64,000 nt of DNA from Nissolia schottii (Eukaryota > Streptophyta > Magnoliopsida > Fabales > Fabaceae), in assembly GCA_003254905.1 (NCBI GenBank), contig QANU01003176.1, forward strand, positions 704,022-768,021, in the 5' to 3' direction. The translations under genes were made by a program, and so were the position numbers. The notes under the pieces are model-generated. The model saw only the letters and a program-made list of their open reading frames with translations. It was not told where the DNA came from and did no database searches. Shown here in pieces: positions 49,346-62,645 of this stretch. The first letter of the stretch is position 1, and each line of letters starts with the position of its first letter.

Positions 49346-50317
49346 TGTTTTATCACTATATTTTATTTAATATGTTCGAATAACATTATTCGTGATATAA
49401 TCAGAGATGATCCAGAGATACTCAATCATAATCTTTCTACCATAGATGGTTAGGATAAGCTTGCTTATGGAAAAATACTTGACGTATTTATACGATGTAC
49501 GTACGACATTGAGAGACTAATCCACCCCATGCCATCAAAATTTGGGAGAATAATATCACACACATATAAGGAAATGAATGATGCCGTGAGGAGAAAGATA
49601 ACTAAAACTGAAAGGAGATTTGGTTTGAGCACTTGCTTGAGTTTTTTATTTTATTTTATTAAATTAGTAGCAATCTATTTATCTCGAATTCTTCCTCCAT
49701 AATTATGGATCACTCTCTGTTTTGTGATTGCAATTATAAATCACTAGTTGATTCAGTTCAATTTTTTCCTTCTTGAACTTCTCCTCCTCGATTTAAATGT
49801 ATCATCTTCCTATATAATAAGTGGACAAGTTTGTCGATTATATTCAACTTTGGGAAAGTTATGATATGAAAACGTATAGAAACCAATAAATCAGTCGTAA
49901 TGCTAAGGTATTTTTCTGTGTTGTAAAATTCCGACAAATTTCGCTCTATAAAGTTTTAATGTTATGATTCTTACTTTATAAGGTGCCTAATTCATAAATG
50001 AACAATACTGTTTAGACCATTTTTTGTGTGGCGAAACAGTTGTTAAATTGTTTGACCGGTGGCTACCAGATTATTAACAATTTAAATTAACCCACATCAT
50101 GACCATATATATTATATATAGTATTATTCTTAATAATTTTCCAATAAAGCCGTCCAAGAAAACCAACCTTGTTTACTCATGCCCCAAATTGCGTGCAGCC
50201 CGATTGATTCATTTGTGTACAAGCCTAGCACATCCAATTATTTAACATTATATATTTTATTTTCACTACTCCCGCCCCATACCATAACATTATTTATAAG
50301 CTTGAATTTCAATTCTC

Positions 50318-50327
50318 TATATATAAA
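50318..50327 (+). promoter_or_regulatory. TATA box of the invertase gene
   Basis: TATATATAAA about 220 bp upstream of the start codon, followed by a CT-rich leader with a (CT)n run near 50371-50387. Confidence 0.55.
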
Positions 50328-50540
50328 TCTTAAATTCCTACCTGCCCTTCCATGTCGCATTTATTTTTTTCCTCTCTCTCTCTCTCTGGCCTCCACTCCA
50401 GTTACATTGGAACCACTAATCAAACTTCCCACCATATCATATCACATATATTATTACTTACTTGTATCTATATTTCAATACACTTATTCTCCTCCTACTC
50501 CTTTTATTCTAGTACTCTTTCTATTCACTCTTCATCCATA

Positions 50541-53500
50541 ATGGATGAGGGCATGATCAACCATGATCTTGAGAATAACGTTCCTTTGCTGGACCCTTCT
50601 AATTCCATAGCAAGGGGGAGAACGTTAAAGGGTACCTTTGTGATTATTGGCTCCATTGTTTTCTTAATGTCATTGGTTGCATTGATCATAAACCAAAGCC
50701 ATGATGAACATTCTTTAGAAAAGAAGAACAACTTATTGCTGCCTAGAGGTGTTGCTGAAGGGGTTTCAGCTAAGTCAAATTCATTTCTTTCTGAGACACC
50801 CTCTTATAATTGGACCAATGCTATGCTATCTTGGCAAAGAACAGCTTTTCATTTTCAGCCCCAAAAGAATTGGATGAACGGTAATTAATTAAGCTTACCT
50901 TCGTTTTCAACTTTTCACATTGCACTTTATTCCATTTTTTTTATAAAATTTATTTATTACATTTCATTGTTATTGCTATTGATGAAGAAGCTAATTAATA
51001 ATGTGTCCTTGTCCTACCGGGGGTTGCTCAACAACATTGATGTTCCCTCCTTCAGATCCAAACGGTACGTCTTTTCTATCCTTTCCAAATTATTGCATTA
51101 TTGGTTTCCTTAATTATATTATTTGGTAAAACAAAAGGATAGATCTCGCTATAATAAATAGAAAAATTGGATAAAAAACATATATACATATATATACAAA
51201 TTGTTTCCTGAGTAATTAATAATGATTTTTATTCACATGAAAAAAAAAAACTAAAATTATGTATTGGCATGGATTGTTTATGCATGGCATGTTGAGTTGA
51301 CATGCACCATTAAGAACTTAAAATGCTTATCTAGGCAGGGCAGATATTGACCTCACGATTTAATTTGTTGATGCATTTCAAATATAACTGAATAATGATG
51401 ATAATAACAATAATACATGAAGAAGAAAAAAAGGTAGCTAACAACGAGTATCATACGCGTGGCCAAGTCAGAAACGAAGAATTCAGAATAATTATTATAA
51501 GTTTGGAAATTAATAATGAAGATTATAGCATGGATAGATCTCCCGTCAAAATCATATATAGTAGAATAAGCATTTGAGTTTACCAATCCAAATTCTTTTC
51601 CACTTGAAGATATAGATGAAAGCAACTCCGTACACATGAATTTGCATGAGATTATAATTAAATTGTTTTATATAATTTGTCATAAAACATTTTGTACAAG
51701 TGAACAAGATACCTAATAAATAAATAAATAAGTTTTACAAATTTAATTTATTGCCCGCTTCTGATATATATATATATATATATANATATATATATATATC
51801 TATCATGTTAACATATGGCTGGATCACATTTTGACTTTTTGTAGAACAATCGATATTATAGCCCGATATAGCAAGATTTGTTTCGTTTAAAAGGAAAATT
51901 GAAGAAAAAACATATTTAACTGGGCAATGTAACTAACTATTTTCGTAGAGTATTTCTTGTAGCACACGAATTCAAGTTTCGTGTGGTATTGTTCAAATCT
52001 TGAGTACGTGAAATTATGAATTAAGTGTTTGAAGATATAACTTTATACGACCATATAATTAAGTAATTATGTTGTCATTAGTTTACATAATGATCTTTTA
52101 TACAGTTAATGAAAAACAATTTCTTTCCCTATTTCCATTATGGATTGATTAACATTAAGGAGTAAAATCATATTTCATAACGTAACTTAAGCCGTGGCCA
52201 TTTCTTTCACTGCTTCTTTGTTTCGCCACGTGTCTTGATTAATTGAACAACTTGTTCAAGTTATTTTGTTCTTAGATTGTGTTGCTATAATGTTTGACTT
52301 TGAATTTTATAACTCTGAATTAGGCAAAGACTTGAAATTATAGGATAGGGAAACTTCTTAACGTTGAAGTTTTGGTGAGAAAATTGAGGACTTTTAGTTA
52401 GAGCTTGTGGTTTGCCTAACACCTTATGTTTGTGTGGAATAGTCTTATTTGGACGCAAAAATCATATTAATATTGTATTTGTATGGCTGCAGGTCCATTG
52501 TATCATAAGGGATGGTACCATCTATTTTACCAATACAACCCCTACTCAGCGGTGTGGGGCAACATCACGTGGGGCCATGCTGTATCAAGGGACCTCATTC
52601 ACTGGCTCTACCTTCCCATCGCTCTGATTCCTGACACGTGGTTCGACATCAACGGCGTGTGGTCCGGGTCAGCCACCCTCTTGCCAGATGGCAAGATCCT
52701 GTTGCTCTACACCGGTCACACCGATCAAGGCGTGCAGGTCCAAAATCTAGCATACCCCGCCAACCTATCCGATCCCCTCCTCATCGATTGGGCCAAATAC
52801 CCTCACAACCCTGTCATGGTGCCGCCACGTGGAATCGGCCCAAATGACTTTCGCGACCCAACAACCGCGTGGGCCGGCCCAGATGGAAAATGGAGGGTCA
52901 CGATTGGATCAACGGTTAACAAGGCGGGCCTTTCGCTGGTTTATAAAACACGGGATTTTATAAACTTCGAGCCCAATGATGATTACTTGCATGCGGTTCC
53001 GGGTACGGGTATGTGGGAGTGCGTGGACTTCTACCCGGTTTCGGTGAAAGGGTCTGTGGGATTGGACACGTCAGCAGTGGGCCCGGGGGTGAAGCATGTT
53101 TTGAAGGCTAGTTTGGATGAGACGAAAGTGGATCATTATGCGATTGGGAGGTACTTTGTTGAGAATGACACGTGGGTGCCCGATAACCCGAATGAGGATG
53201 TGGGTATCGGGTTGAGGTTGGATTATGGGAGATACTATGCGTCCAAGACGTTTTTTGACCAATTCAAAGAGAGAAGGGTACTTTGGGGTTGGATTAATGA
53301 ATCTGACACTCAAGATGCTGATAAGAAGAAGGGTTGGGCTTCTCTTCAGGTACGCTTTTAAATATATTTGTGCTATTGAATTTAATTTTGATGCATTGTC
53401 ACCCACCATTTATTTTCTTTTTGGAAATTAGACAATTCCAAGAAGAGTCTTATTTGACAAGAAGACAGGAACTAATTTGCTTCAGTGGCCAGTGGAAGAA

Positions 53501-54721
53501 TTAGAGAGCTTAAGACTAAGTAGTGCTGAATTTGAAGGAGTGGTGGTTCAACCTGGCTCAGTTGTGCCACTTGACATAGGCCCAGCAACACAGGTTAATT
53601 CATTTAAGCTATGTAGTGTTTGCTTGCATTCCAAGTTAATGTTACTCCACTAATAAACCACTTTTCCTGATTTTATTTTTCCTTTTTTTTATTCTCTTGA
53701 GTTGGACATATTTGCTGAATTTGAAATCCAATTGCTGGAATCTGAAGGGATTATTGGGAAGGAGAGTGTAGTAGGGTGTGGAGGTGGAGCTACTGATACA
53801 AGTGATTTGGGACCATTTGGCATTCTGGCTATTGCAAATGACCAACTTTCTGAACTAACACCAATTTATTTCCGGCTCTCTAATTATACTGGCAATGTTG
53901 CCACCTCTACTACTTCCTTCTGTGTTGATGAAACTAGGTACTAATTAATTATTTATTCAATTTTGTCTCTATCTGTTTTAAATTAATTCTGAACTTCTTG
54001 ACAATTTAGAGTTTTAAAATATTTGTAAAATTTATATCTTAAAATAATATTAATTTCTTTTATTCAATAATGTCTCCTGTATTAATAATCATGTACAGTT
54101 TTATTAAAGAAAATACCGTACTATTAAGTGCAATAATAGAGCTAATTTCATTCATTCAAAGAATTTTTACTAATTTTAAGAATAATTATTATTATTATTA
54201 TTATTATTTTAATTCTTGTGTTTGTTTAAAAGTTTAACGGTTAAATTGAAAAAGAGTGGCTACGTACGTATGTATGAATTATATTATGAGTTATTGCCTC
54301 GTTGGATAATGCAGGTCATCAAAGGCACCTGATGTGTCCAAGCTAGTTTTTGGAAGCAAAGTTCCAGTCCTCATTGATGAAAAACTATCAACAAGGGTAT
54401 TGGTAAGTGTCACAATAAGATAATTGGTCTAGGCTTGGACAATAGCTCAATTTCCTTGGTTCAAATTTTAATATATGTAAGTTTTTATGACAATTAAATC
54501 TCCAATATGATGATTAGGTTGATCATTCAATCATTGAGAGCTTTGCCCAGGGAGGGAGAACTGTGATCACATCTAGAGTTTATCCAACAGAAGCAATATA
54601 TGGAGCTGCAAGATTATTTCTTTTCAACAATGCAACTGGCATAAGCATCAAGGCCTCCCTTAAGATTTGGCAATTGAACTCTGCTTTTATACGCCCCTTT
54701 CCCTTTGACCAGAGTCAATGA
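50541..54721 (+). CDS. Vacuolar acid invertase (beta-fructofuranosidase, GH32)
   Basis: The enzyme splits sucrose into glucose and fructose in the vacuole, setting hexose levels and cell turgor. Seven exons join in frame to 631 aa: 50541-50880, 51056-51064 (9 nt), 52493-53349, 53432-53593, 53702-53937, 54315-54402, 54518-54721, all GT-AG. The N-terminus is cytosolic with a PLLD dileucine-type motif (15-18) and a signal anchor at about 31-50, as expected for sorting to the vacuole. The catalytic beta-fructosidase motif NDPNG has Asp114 as nucleophile. RDP is at 237-239, and WECVD at 291-295 supplies the acid/base Glu292. Val in WECVD marks vacuolar enzymes, where cell-wall enzymes have Pro. 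The C-terminal beta-sandwich ends [10 protein letters not shown]. No lesion was seen. Confidence 0.96.
51056..51064 (+). other. 9-nt mini-exon of the invertase gene
   Basis: ATCCAAACG lies between CAG and GTACGT. With one base borrowed from each neighbour it encodes Asp-Pro-Asn, the core of the catalytic NDPNG motif. This mini-exon is a known feature of plant acid invertase genes. Confidence 0.95.
51764..51799. repeat. (AT)n microsatellite with one undetermined base
   Basis: The run lies in the second invertase intron. Base 51785 is written n, so the repeat length in the assembly is unreliable. Confidence 0.9.
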
Positions 54722-56332
54722 ATTGTGAAATTAAGCTACATATATTGTTGTCACAGAAGAGAAATATAATTTTTGTGAAAAATCATGTGATCGCTACAAT
54801 GTATTAAGCTCCCTGCTATTACTGCAGTCCCTTAATTCATATTCTCCATTTTTTTTTTATATTTCTTATTTGTCAACAGATATTTTTCTCATAAAGAGAA
54901 ACATTCTCCTCAATACTCATAATTGTTTCTTTGGGAATAAGTTAAGAATTTTTTATCATCACGTGGCTCCCCTTAAATAATTTTGCAAGATTAGGAGTCT
55001 AGGATAAAAATTTTCTTTCGTATAGGCAATTTTTTTTCTTCTGAAATCAATTTTGTAGAAACCGACTTCAGGCATTTGAATCATGTCAATCGCATTAAGG
55101 GGGGTTTGGGACAGGTCTAAAATTGTAATTGCAAGTCCGATTTCAACGTCATGCCCCTGACACCTTTTATTGTTATTATTTATTTATTTTTTTGAAATCG
55201 GATTTCCTAAATTCGATTTTTGGATTGACCCAAATCTTCGTAATTTTTCCCATTCATTCCTAATCACACAATAAACAACATCCTATACCATACAAACGTG
55301 AAAAAATAATTAAGATTCACAATAAGGTTATTATTTCATGATCTCTAAGTTACGTATTTAAATATTGGAAACAGTTTGTGTGTAGATAAAGATAAAAAGT
55401 AAAGATGGGTTCATCTATTTTTTTGCGTACTTTTTATTAAATAAAAGTCTTGTACATCAGGCCAAAACAAAGCAAAGAACCGGCTACGAATCAATGAGTA
55501 AAAATTTCAAAACTAGAATGAAATCTTGTCAATTGTCAATCACCTTATGCATAGTGGCACTCACTCAGCTTTCTTCAGAAGCATACATATAAAAAATTGA
55601 AGCTACTTTCCCCCCAATTCAATTATTTAAGTTGTGAATGACAGGACCAAATTCCAATTGGTAAGAAAATTCGGATTTTGACTAATCGTTGTTGATATTA
55701 ATTAATGTAAGATATATGATTCCTCGTTCTGTAGTTCTTGAGCGCATGCAGAGTGCGCCAGAACCAATCTGAAATCACCAAAAAGAGGTATCTACAGATA
55801 TTTGGTTTGGCTTAATTAACACTAATTAAACACCCTTTCACGCTATACAACGTTCTTTACTTTTGATTCCTTGTTATATTCTGAGTTCTGACACAGTTTA
55901 GCATAAGTCATTAATGAAATGAACATGGAAAAAATTAAAAGCTATTCCCTACAAAGTGCAGAACAGGGTAGCATAGCAAATATATTATTGGTGCCCCTTC
56001 CATGCACGATAGAACATGAGACACATTTTCTTGTGCCTATAAATAAGACAGGAATAAAGCCTGCCATGCATAGAGAAATATTTTAGTGAAAATGAACCAT
56101 ATTCTTATGGGGCTGAAATGACCGCATCACCTTTGGTATCACATGCTTCGATGTGATCCAATTATTATCAAATTAAAATTTGATGAAATTAAACAAAACT
56201 TAGTGAGGTGTAAAGTGCTAATCACCACCTATTAACTAGTAACATTTTTATTTTTATTTTTTATATTATATAATAATAAGAGTGATGATTCCGTTGATTA
56301 AAGGCAAACTCAATCTCATGATGGGTTGGGGT
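54722..56332. other. Intergenic DNA between invertase and MADS-box genes
   Basis: The start holds the invertase 3' UTR and the end the MADS-box promoter. No gene was recognised. A segment at about 55035-55215 carries words related to the palindrome clusters of the middle region. Confidence 0.5.
55035..55215. repeat. Segment with GAAATC/GATTTC words, related to the palindrome clusters
   Basis: Words such as CTGAAATCAATTTTG, CCGATTTCAACG and GAAATCGGATTTCC recur with a T-rich spacer. The arms resemble those at 29434-29571. The match is loose and homology is not proved. Confidence 0.35.
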
Positions 56333-56342
56333 TATATATAAG
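56333..56342 (+). promoter_or_regulatory. TATA box of the AGL12-like gene
   Basis: TATATATAAG about 200 bp upstream of the start codon. A leader of about 165 nt is predicted. Confidence 0.6.
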
Positions 56343-56533
56343 GGGCGATGAAATTCCACAGCAAAGTGAAGCAATTGCTAGAGTAACTGTGACATAGAAA
56401 GGGTACTACGTACCTGCCTGCAGCAACCTCGAAGCTAGTTTAAACTAGTGGGAGGTTGTGTGCATAGAACAGCACACAAGAGCAATCTCAGTTCATTCAT
56501 ACACCGATCATAACATCATTTGATTCATCATCG

Positions 56534-58760
56534 ATGGCTCGCGGAAGAGTTCAGCTGAAGCGAATCGAGAACCCGGTGCACAGGCAAGTTACCTTCTGCA
56601 AGCGCCGAGCAGGGCTTCTGAAGAAGGCCAAGGAGCTCTCTGTGCTGTGCGACGCTGAAATTGGCCTTGTCATTTTCTCCGCCCATGGAAAGCTCTATGA
56701 ACTCGCCACCAAAGGGTATCTCACTCTTTCTCTTCATATATGATAATGCCCGAGTCAGATAAGATAAGATGTACTCCAGTGAACTTCAGATATTAGTGAT
56801 TTTTGATTAATATAAAAAGAAACATGTATATGGTTTGGGTCAGATAAGATGTAGTTCAATGAACTTCAGATATTAATAATTTTGATTATATACAAAAAAA
56901 TTGTGTTCTCTGACATTTTCCTCTATACTTTCTCATGTATACGTTTACTTATGAAAGAACCATGCAAGGGCTTATAGAGAGGTACATGAAGTTCACAGGG
57001 GGTTCTCAGGCTGAAGCAGCCACTGAATCATCACATCCTCTGGTATGCAATTAGTGATCTATGTCTCTCTACTCTCTCTATTGTGTTTTGAGTGTGACTC
57101 TGCAAAGAAGAAAAGGAGAAAGAAGAAAAATATAGCTAATAAAGCACATATATGCTGTTAAGGAGAAAAGGAATAATTAACCCTGTTATTATAATATGTA
57201 AAAGAAAGAGTGGCATTAGATGCTGTTGGTGCATTAAGTGAATAACCAAATTAAATAATATACATAATGATAGCGATGACAATAAAATACTATATATATC
57301 CAGTGAATTATATAATCAACGAATGTTTTGTTGTCTCCACCATTTTGACACATAGGGCCTTGTTGATTCCTTAAGCATATAGTGTGTTCTGTTCTCTAAG
57401 AGCTAGCTAGCATCACTTCTTTTCGCTTACAAATTAAGTTAAGATGGATTTAAGTGTACGGATTCATGATAATTAAGAAACAATGAGAAATACAAAGAGC
57501 GAGTTGATGTCAAGTAATGTAAATAAGATATCTACTGCATAAACACATTTTATGGCAAAAAAAATTGGTTTGACACTATGTAGTAGTGGTTTAGACAAGA
57601 AATAAAAATTGTAGCGCGTACATATGGCAGCAACAATCTTTTCATATTTTGAATCTATTCACTATATATCATCTTGATATAACAATGAACATTGTCCTAT
57701 ATTAATTGTATAGGATGCTAAAGAGGAAGTCAATGTGCTGAAACAAGAAATCGAAACCTTGCAAAAGGGTATCAGGTACCAAATATCTAATGTGCTTCTT
57801 TTCTCTTCATATTATTTGTCTTTTGATAAAACATTTACAAAGCATGTTAGAATGGTCTCTCTCTCTCCTTCTCTCTCTCTCTCTCTTTTTTTCTTTTTCC
57901 ATTTATTCAATAGTTCATGTTTTTGTCATTTTAGTTGATATATTACAAGAGTAATAATTATACTACTGACTGTTAATGTGTGAAAGTTTTGCATATATCT
58001 TTCTTTTGTTTTTTAATTAATGACGTGTTAATTGCAACTCAATTATATATTTATCTTTTAAGTAATTAAACATCCCTGTGAATTACACCTGCGAGCTACC
58101 TAAAAATAAGGGAGAAAATTAATTAAACAGCATTTGTCTCTCTATCGTAGGTATTTGTTTGGAGGAGGAATTGGGACAATGGCAATGGATGAACTACAAA
58201 TGCTAGAGAAAAATCTGGAAATTTGGATTTATCATATTCGCTCATTGAAGGTACCAACAAACATTTCTATGATGAAAAATAATGTGTTAATTACCTTCTA
58301 TTTTGGATGTGTAATGAATAACAAGTACCCATATGAACTACGTACAGATGAACATCATGCTACAGGAAATTCAAGCTTTGAGAGATAAGGTAATCAGAAA
58401 TGACTATTAAGTTCATATTTATTTTTTAAAGTTTTTGCTTGTCGTTGTCTCCTTTTTAGTAATTTTTATATAGGATGTATAATTTTTTATTTTATTTTTT
58501 CGTTTTGCATTTAAAGGAGGGAACACTCAAAGCAGCTAATAAGTATCTCCATGATAAGGTAATAACATCATTGATAAGTACTCATTTTATTTAGAAGCAC
58601 GCTGAATCATTGTAACTTGGTCAGAAAGAGTAATCTAATACGCACGCACCATTACATTTTGCAGATTGTGGAGAATACTGCATTTACTAACTTTGCTGAT
58701 CCATTTGTTGCTGATACTTCGTTCCCACTAATTATACAAGATGGGATTTTTCAGCTCTAG
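56534..58760 (+). CDS. AGL12: MADS-box transcription factor, AGL12 (XAL1) type
   Basis: A MIKC-type MADS protein. AGL12 of Arabidopsis acts in root growth and flowering. Seven exons join in frame to 202 aa: 56534-56715, 56958-57042, 57714-57775, 58151-58250, 58348-58389, 58517-58558, 58665-58760, all GT-AG. The MADS domain spans residues 1-60 ([20 protein letters not shown] to [13 protein letters not shown]). The I region follows ([15 protein letters not shown]). The K domain runs from about 90 to 165 ([60 protein letters not shown]). The C-terminus is short, ending IIQDGIFQL, close to the IFQF ending of Arabidopsis AGL12. The AGL12 call rests on the MADS domain, the LKQEIE-LQKGI block and the ending. 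No lesion was seen. Confidence 0.92.
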
Positions 58761-59522
58761 GAAATTAATATCATATATGTGTTTTTTACTAAGTGAAAGA
58801 ACGGGTTGTGGTGTGCTGTATAATGCAGAGATTAATTAAATAATGTGGGATGAACAATGTATATTTAGGGTACTTATTATGATATGGTGTGTAAGATAAT
58901 TTGCAAAATGGTGCAACATATTCTTGTTGCAATACTATCCAAGTGTCTAGAATAAATTTATCATGTGGACGTAAGAAACATATTGTATGGTTTCTAGATT
59001 GTAATTTCCTCTTCCATGTCCTTGACTGCAATGTAAAATCGTTGGCGTGTAGCAATGATTTAAAAAAATTACAGAGGAATATTTTAATTATTAATTTTTT
59101 TATAATATTATATTTATTAATTATGAGTAATTTAGATATACATAATTGTTTTAGCCTTATATTAGATATATTAGATATGCATATATTTTAGCACCAATAA
59201 ATATGAAATAGCATGTGTATATACATACAGTTTTCTTTTGTCACAAATTTTTTTTTTTACTTCGAGAGTTATATTTAGTTGTCACTATGTTTAAACCTCG
59301 AACTTATACACATAATATTTCATATTTAAACATGCTTAGTAAGATCCTTGATTCCTTCCTATCACTTAATCATTGGACCTCAATATTTAGAGATGTACAT
59401 GATTGTACGTGGTTATTTTGTAAATATTGTGAAAATATGGTTCATACTCGTAATTCATCTCGCACCCAGACAATTTGTGAAGCATGGCAAAGCTTCACAT
59501 AAATGACATCATAATTTTTTAT
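58761..59522. other. AGL12 3' region and intergenic DNA
   Basis: The start is 3' untranslated sequence. No further gene was recognised. The copia remnant begins at about 59523. Confidence 0.5.
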
Positions 59523-59762
59523 TGTTATTTATTGGAACTCAGGAGTGAATGAATGGATGCATGTGAGTTGCATTACTTGGCTCACAAGCAAGCCATATAT
59601 ACAAGCAATATTGTTGTTATAGTAGAAACAACAAAAACAGAAACATAGCAGATATAGTTTTATGTTATAGCAGAAAAATAACTAACTCTATTTTCCCTAG
59701 CTATCATAACTAGTTAATAGTTAAATAAGTAGGGAATGAAAATACATTTCATTACTCTAATA
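59523..59762 (-). repeat. 3' LTR of the truncated copia remnant
   Basis: It directly follows the polypurine tract on the minus strand, beginning TATTAGAGTAATG and ending about AAATAACA. It contains a TATATATGGC promoter-like box. The first two bases are TA where TG is expected. The far end was set by the CA terminus and is uncertain. Confidence 0.6.
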
Positions 59763-60850
59763 CTCCCCCTCAAGTTGGAGAATATATGTCAAGAATTCTC
59801 AACTTGGAAATGAAAAGCTCAAACAAGGTCCTTGGTATGACTTTGGTCAAAAGATCTGCAACTTGATCTTTGAGCTTAACAAGTATGAGAGTAATGACAC
59901 CCTCACTGACCTTGCCCCTTGTAAAATGACAATCAATCTCTATATGCTTGGAATGCTCGTGGAAAACCGGATTGGTTGCAATCGCAATAGCCGCTTGGCT
60001 GTCACAAAACACACAAGTACGACCAATGTTGATCTCAAACACTTGCTAAAGCCCTGTATTCAGCTTCTGCAGATGATTGAGACATCGTTGCTTGCTTTTT
60101 GGACTTCCATGAAACCAAAGAATCACTAATGAACACACAAAAACTAGTTGTGTTGCGCCTGCTGTCCTTGCAGCCACCCCAATTAGCATCTACATATGCA
60201 TGCAACCTGAGGGAAGAAGCAGCAGAGAACAAAATGCCTTGACTTGGGGATTTCTTGAGATACCTAAGCAAATGATGAAGGGCTTGAAGGTGAGTGGACT
60301 TAGGACTAGTCATATATTGACTTAACTTGTTAACTGCATAACAAATGTCCGGTCTAGAGATAGTAAGATACATAAGCCTGCCAATCATTCTTCTATATTG
60401 AGAAGGATCTTCCAAAGGGTCTCCGTCAACAATTGAGAATTTAAGCTTAGGTTCTATAGGTAAAGCCTCAGGTTTGGCATCTAGAAAGCCAGTGTCAGCT
60501 AGCAAATTAATGGTGTATTTATGCTGAGATAGCATAATTCCAGTAGGGGACATAGCTATTTCCAAGCCTAGGAAGTATTTGAGGCCACAAAGAATTTTCA
60601 ATTTGAAAAGGCTTTCTAGTTGCTGTTGAACCTGTATAATTCTGGTTTGGGATGCACTAGCCACGATGATATCATCAACATATCAATAAAATCACTAAAG
60701 AAGCTCCTGATCCCTGAGTAAATAAAGAATAGTCATTCTTTGATTGAATGAAACCATGGCTAATCAAGGATGTAGAAAATTTGGTGAACCATTGTCTTGA
60801 AGCTCGTCTCAATCCATATACGGACTTCTTAAGCCTGCATGTGGGGGAAC
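59523..60850 (-). mobile_element. 5'-truncated copia retrotransposon remnant
   Basis: On the minus strand it starts inside the reverse transcriptase ([15 protein letters not shown] near 60830) and passes a YVDD block split by a frameshift near 60665. It continues through RNase H in a frame of 209 codons (60664-60035; RLMYLTISRPDICYAV, YVDANWGGCKDSRRNTTSFC, KSKKQATMSQSSAEAEYRAL) and ends in an overlapping frame (60042-59770; [33 protein letters not shown]). A polypurine tract, CTTGAGGGGGAG, lies at 59774-59763. A 3' LTR follows; no 5' LTR or gag is present. Confidence 0.88.
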
Positions 60851-61593
60851 AAATTTTTACATTTTAGATTTGTAACTTTCGAGAGAATAAGGTCCTAAAC
60901 CATTTTTGTCTTAACATAAGCTAAGCTTGCATGCCTGATGAGGGACCATCAGAGGAATCACTATACTTTTTAATCTTTGTTTCCAAGGAAAGCATGCGAC
61001 AAATATGGGGCTATATGATCATTAAGATCAAGAGTAATTATGGACTGAAATCACTAATCAAAAGAGTGTGTGTGTGTATATATATATGTCGGGATTAACA
61101 TTTCCATCCCTTTTTATTTAAATTGTAATTCTTAGAAGATCTAGAATGAAGAAAAAAAAACACTTATTCTACAATGGAGAAATAATGAAGGATAAAGAAC
61201 AATTTATATATTGATGTATTACAATTTGTTTTGATTGTAACATACAAACATATATATTGACCAACCACCCGGTCAACCCAATAGAAACAACGGCTGTTGC
61301 TGTTTGACTTTGGCTAACTAACTAAATAGTAGTAACAAAAAACGCAAATTAAAACCCTGCAAGGTTTAAGTTTCATCTTCAAGGAGGGAATACGAGTGCT
61401 TCTTACTAACTATATTTAACTGCTCCATTAACTTAAATGCTAGAAAGCTAGCTAGCTAAAAATGCTAGAGCTACAAGCTCCACAATATATGTACATATAT
61501 GAATTGAAAGCAGTAATTTGATGTTTTAGCTAATTAAGTACCCTATTATTAATAAGTACCCAAAACCAACTTAATTAATCTCAGCCAGTAGTA
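60851..61593. other. Intergenic DNA and NAC gene 3' region
   Basis: No gene was recognised between the copia remnant and the NAC stop codon at 61594. Part of the right end is the NAC 3' UTR. Confidence 0.5.
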
Positions 61594-62603
61594 CTATTTC
61601 CACAAATCAATTGGACAGGTGGAGCTGATTGATGAAGAGGCATTTTGATGATGATGATGGTGATGAGGCTCCATAAAAGTTTGTTGATCTTGTGATGTGA
61701 TCAATTGTACACTATTATTGCTATCAATGTCCGTAGTGCCTTGGAAGATGTTGTTGTTGATGTCTTGGCTAAGTTGCGAAGCCACAAACTTGTCAAGAAC
61801 CCTCCAATCGGTCACTTGATCATCAACTCCAGCAGCTTGTTCATTAATATCATTGCCATAAATTGCATCAAAGTCCTGTTGGTGTATGAGTGATGAGGGA
61901 AGCAATGAAGTTGCATGTGGCGGTGGCATAATGATATTGGGATTATTGGATTGAAGGAGTGGGAGGAATTGGTGATGAGGCATAATTTGTTGGAACAATG
62001 GGGGCAAATTAATGTGGTCAAGAAGCTCCTTCTTGCAATTGGGGTATGATGGGTTTGGGGAGTGGTCATCCATGAAAGAGACGGCAGCAGCTTGGTCATG
62101 ATCATACCAACTGCAGCTGGGGGACTCATCATGCTCCCTCATCACTACTTTACGCATCGTTGTTGTTGTTACTCTCTTCTTGAATACTCTACACACTACC
62201 CATCCTTCTTCCTGCAATTCATTTTCAATATTCAACCCACATCAAATTAAACTAAATTAATGTACTTAATTACCACGGGTCTCCGTTGCAATATCTTTTG
62301 TTACCAACCCAAGTAATTAAGACTTGATATAATTTCCTAAACAAATACTCTCTTTCTCTTTTAAAATAGTTGTCCATTTATTAAATAAATTTCCTCTCTC
62401 TTACTTATCTACTATATATAATAACTTTAACATTCCACTATAGACAAAGACAATTAGGTAAAATCCTATCAATAATTTTTTGTTTACTTTCACATTTTTT
62501 AATCATTTTCTTAATACCGATATAGAATAGAAAGTAGACAAGTATTTTGAAACAAAGGTAGTAAACAACAATCCCTAGCCTTCACATTTTTAGTCGTTTG
62601 TGA

Positions 62604-62645
<42 letters not shown>

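Larger units (their letters stand above)
47610..50317. other. Intergenic DNA between phosphatase and invertase genes
   Basis: The first few hundred bases are the phosphatase 3' UTR, with (ATA)n-like words near 47660. Beyond this no gene was recognised. It contains a (TATG)n repeat, a MITE-like segment and an (AAT)n run, listed separately. Confidence 0.5.

Noticed and set aside
52638-52847. Second frame inside invertase exon 3
   Set aside because: It is a shadow of the invertase frame, which carries all GH32 motifs.
45390-54721. Phosphatase and invertase as a metabolic gene cluster
   Set aside because: Both act on sugars, but only two genes are involved, they are 3 kb apart with separate promoters, and nothing links their regulation in the sequence.
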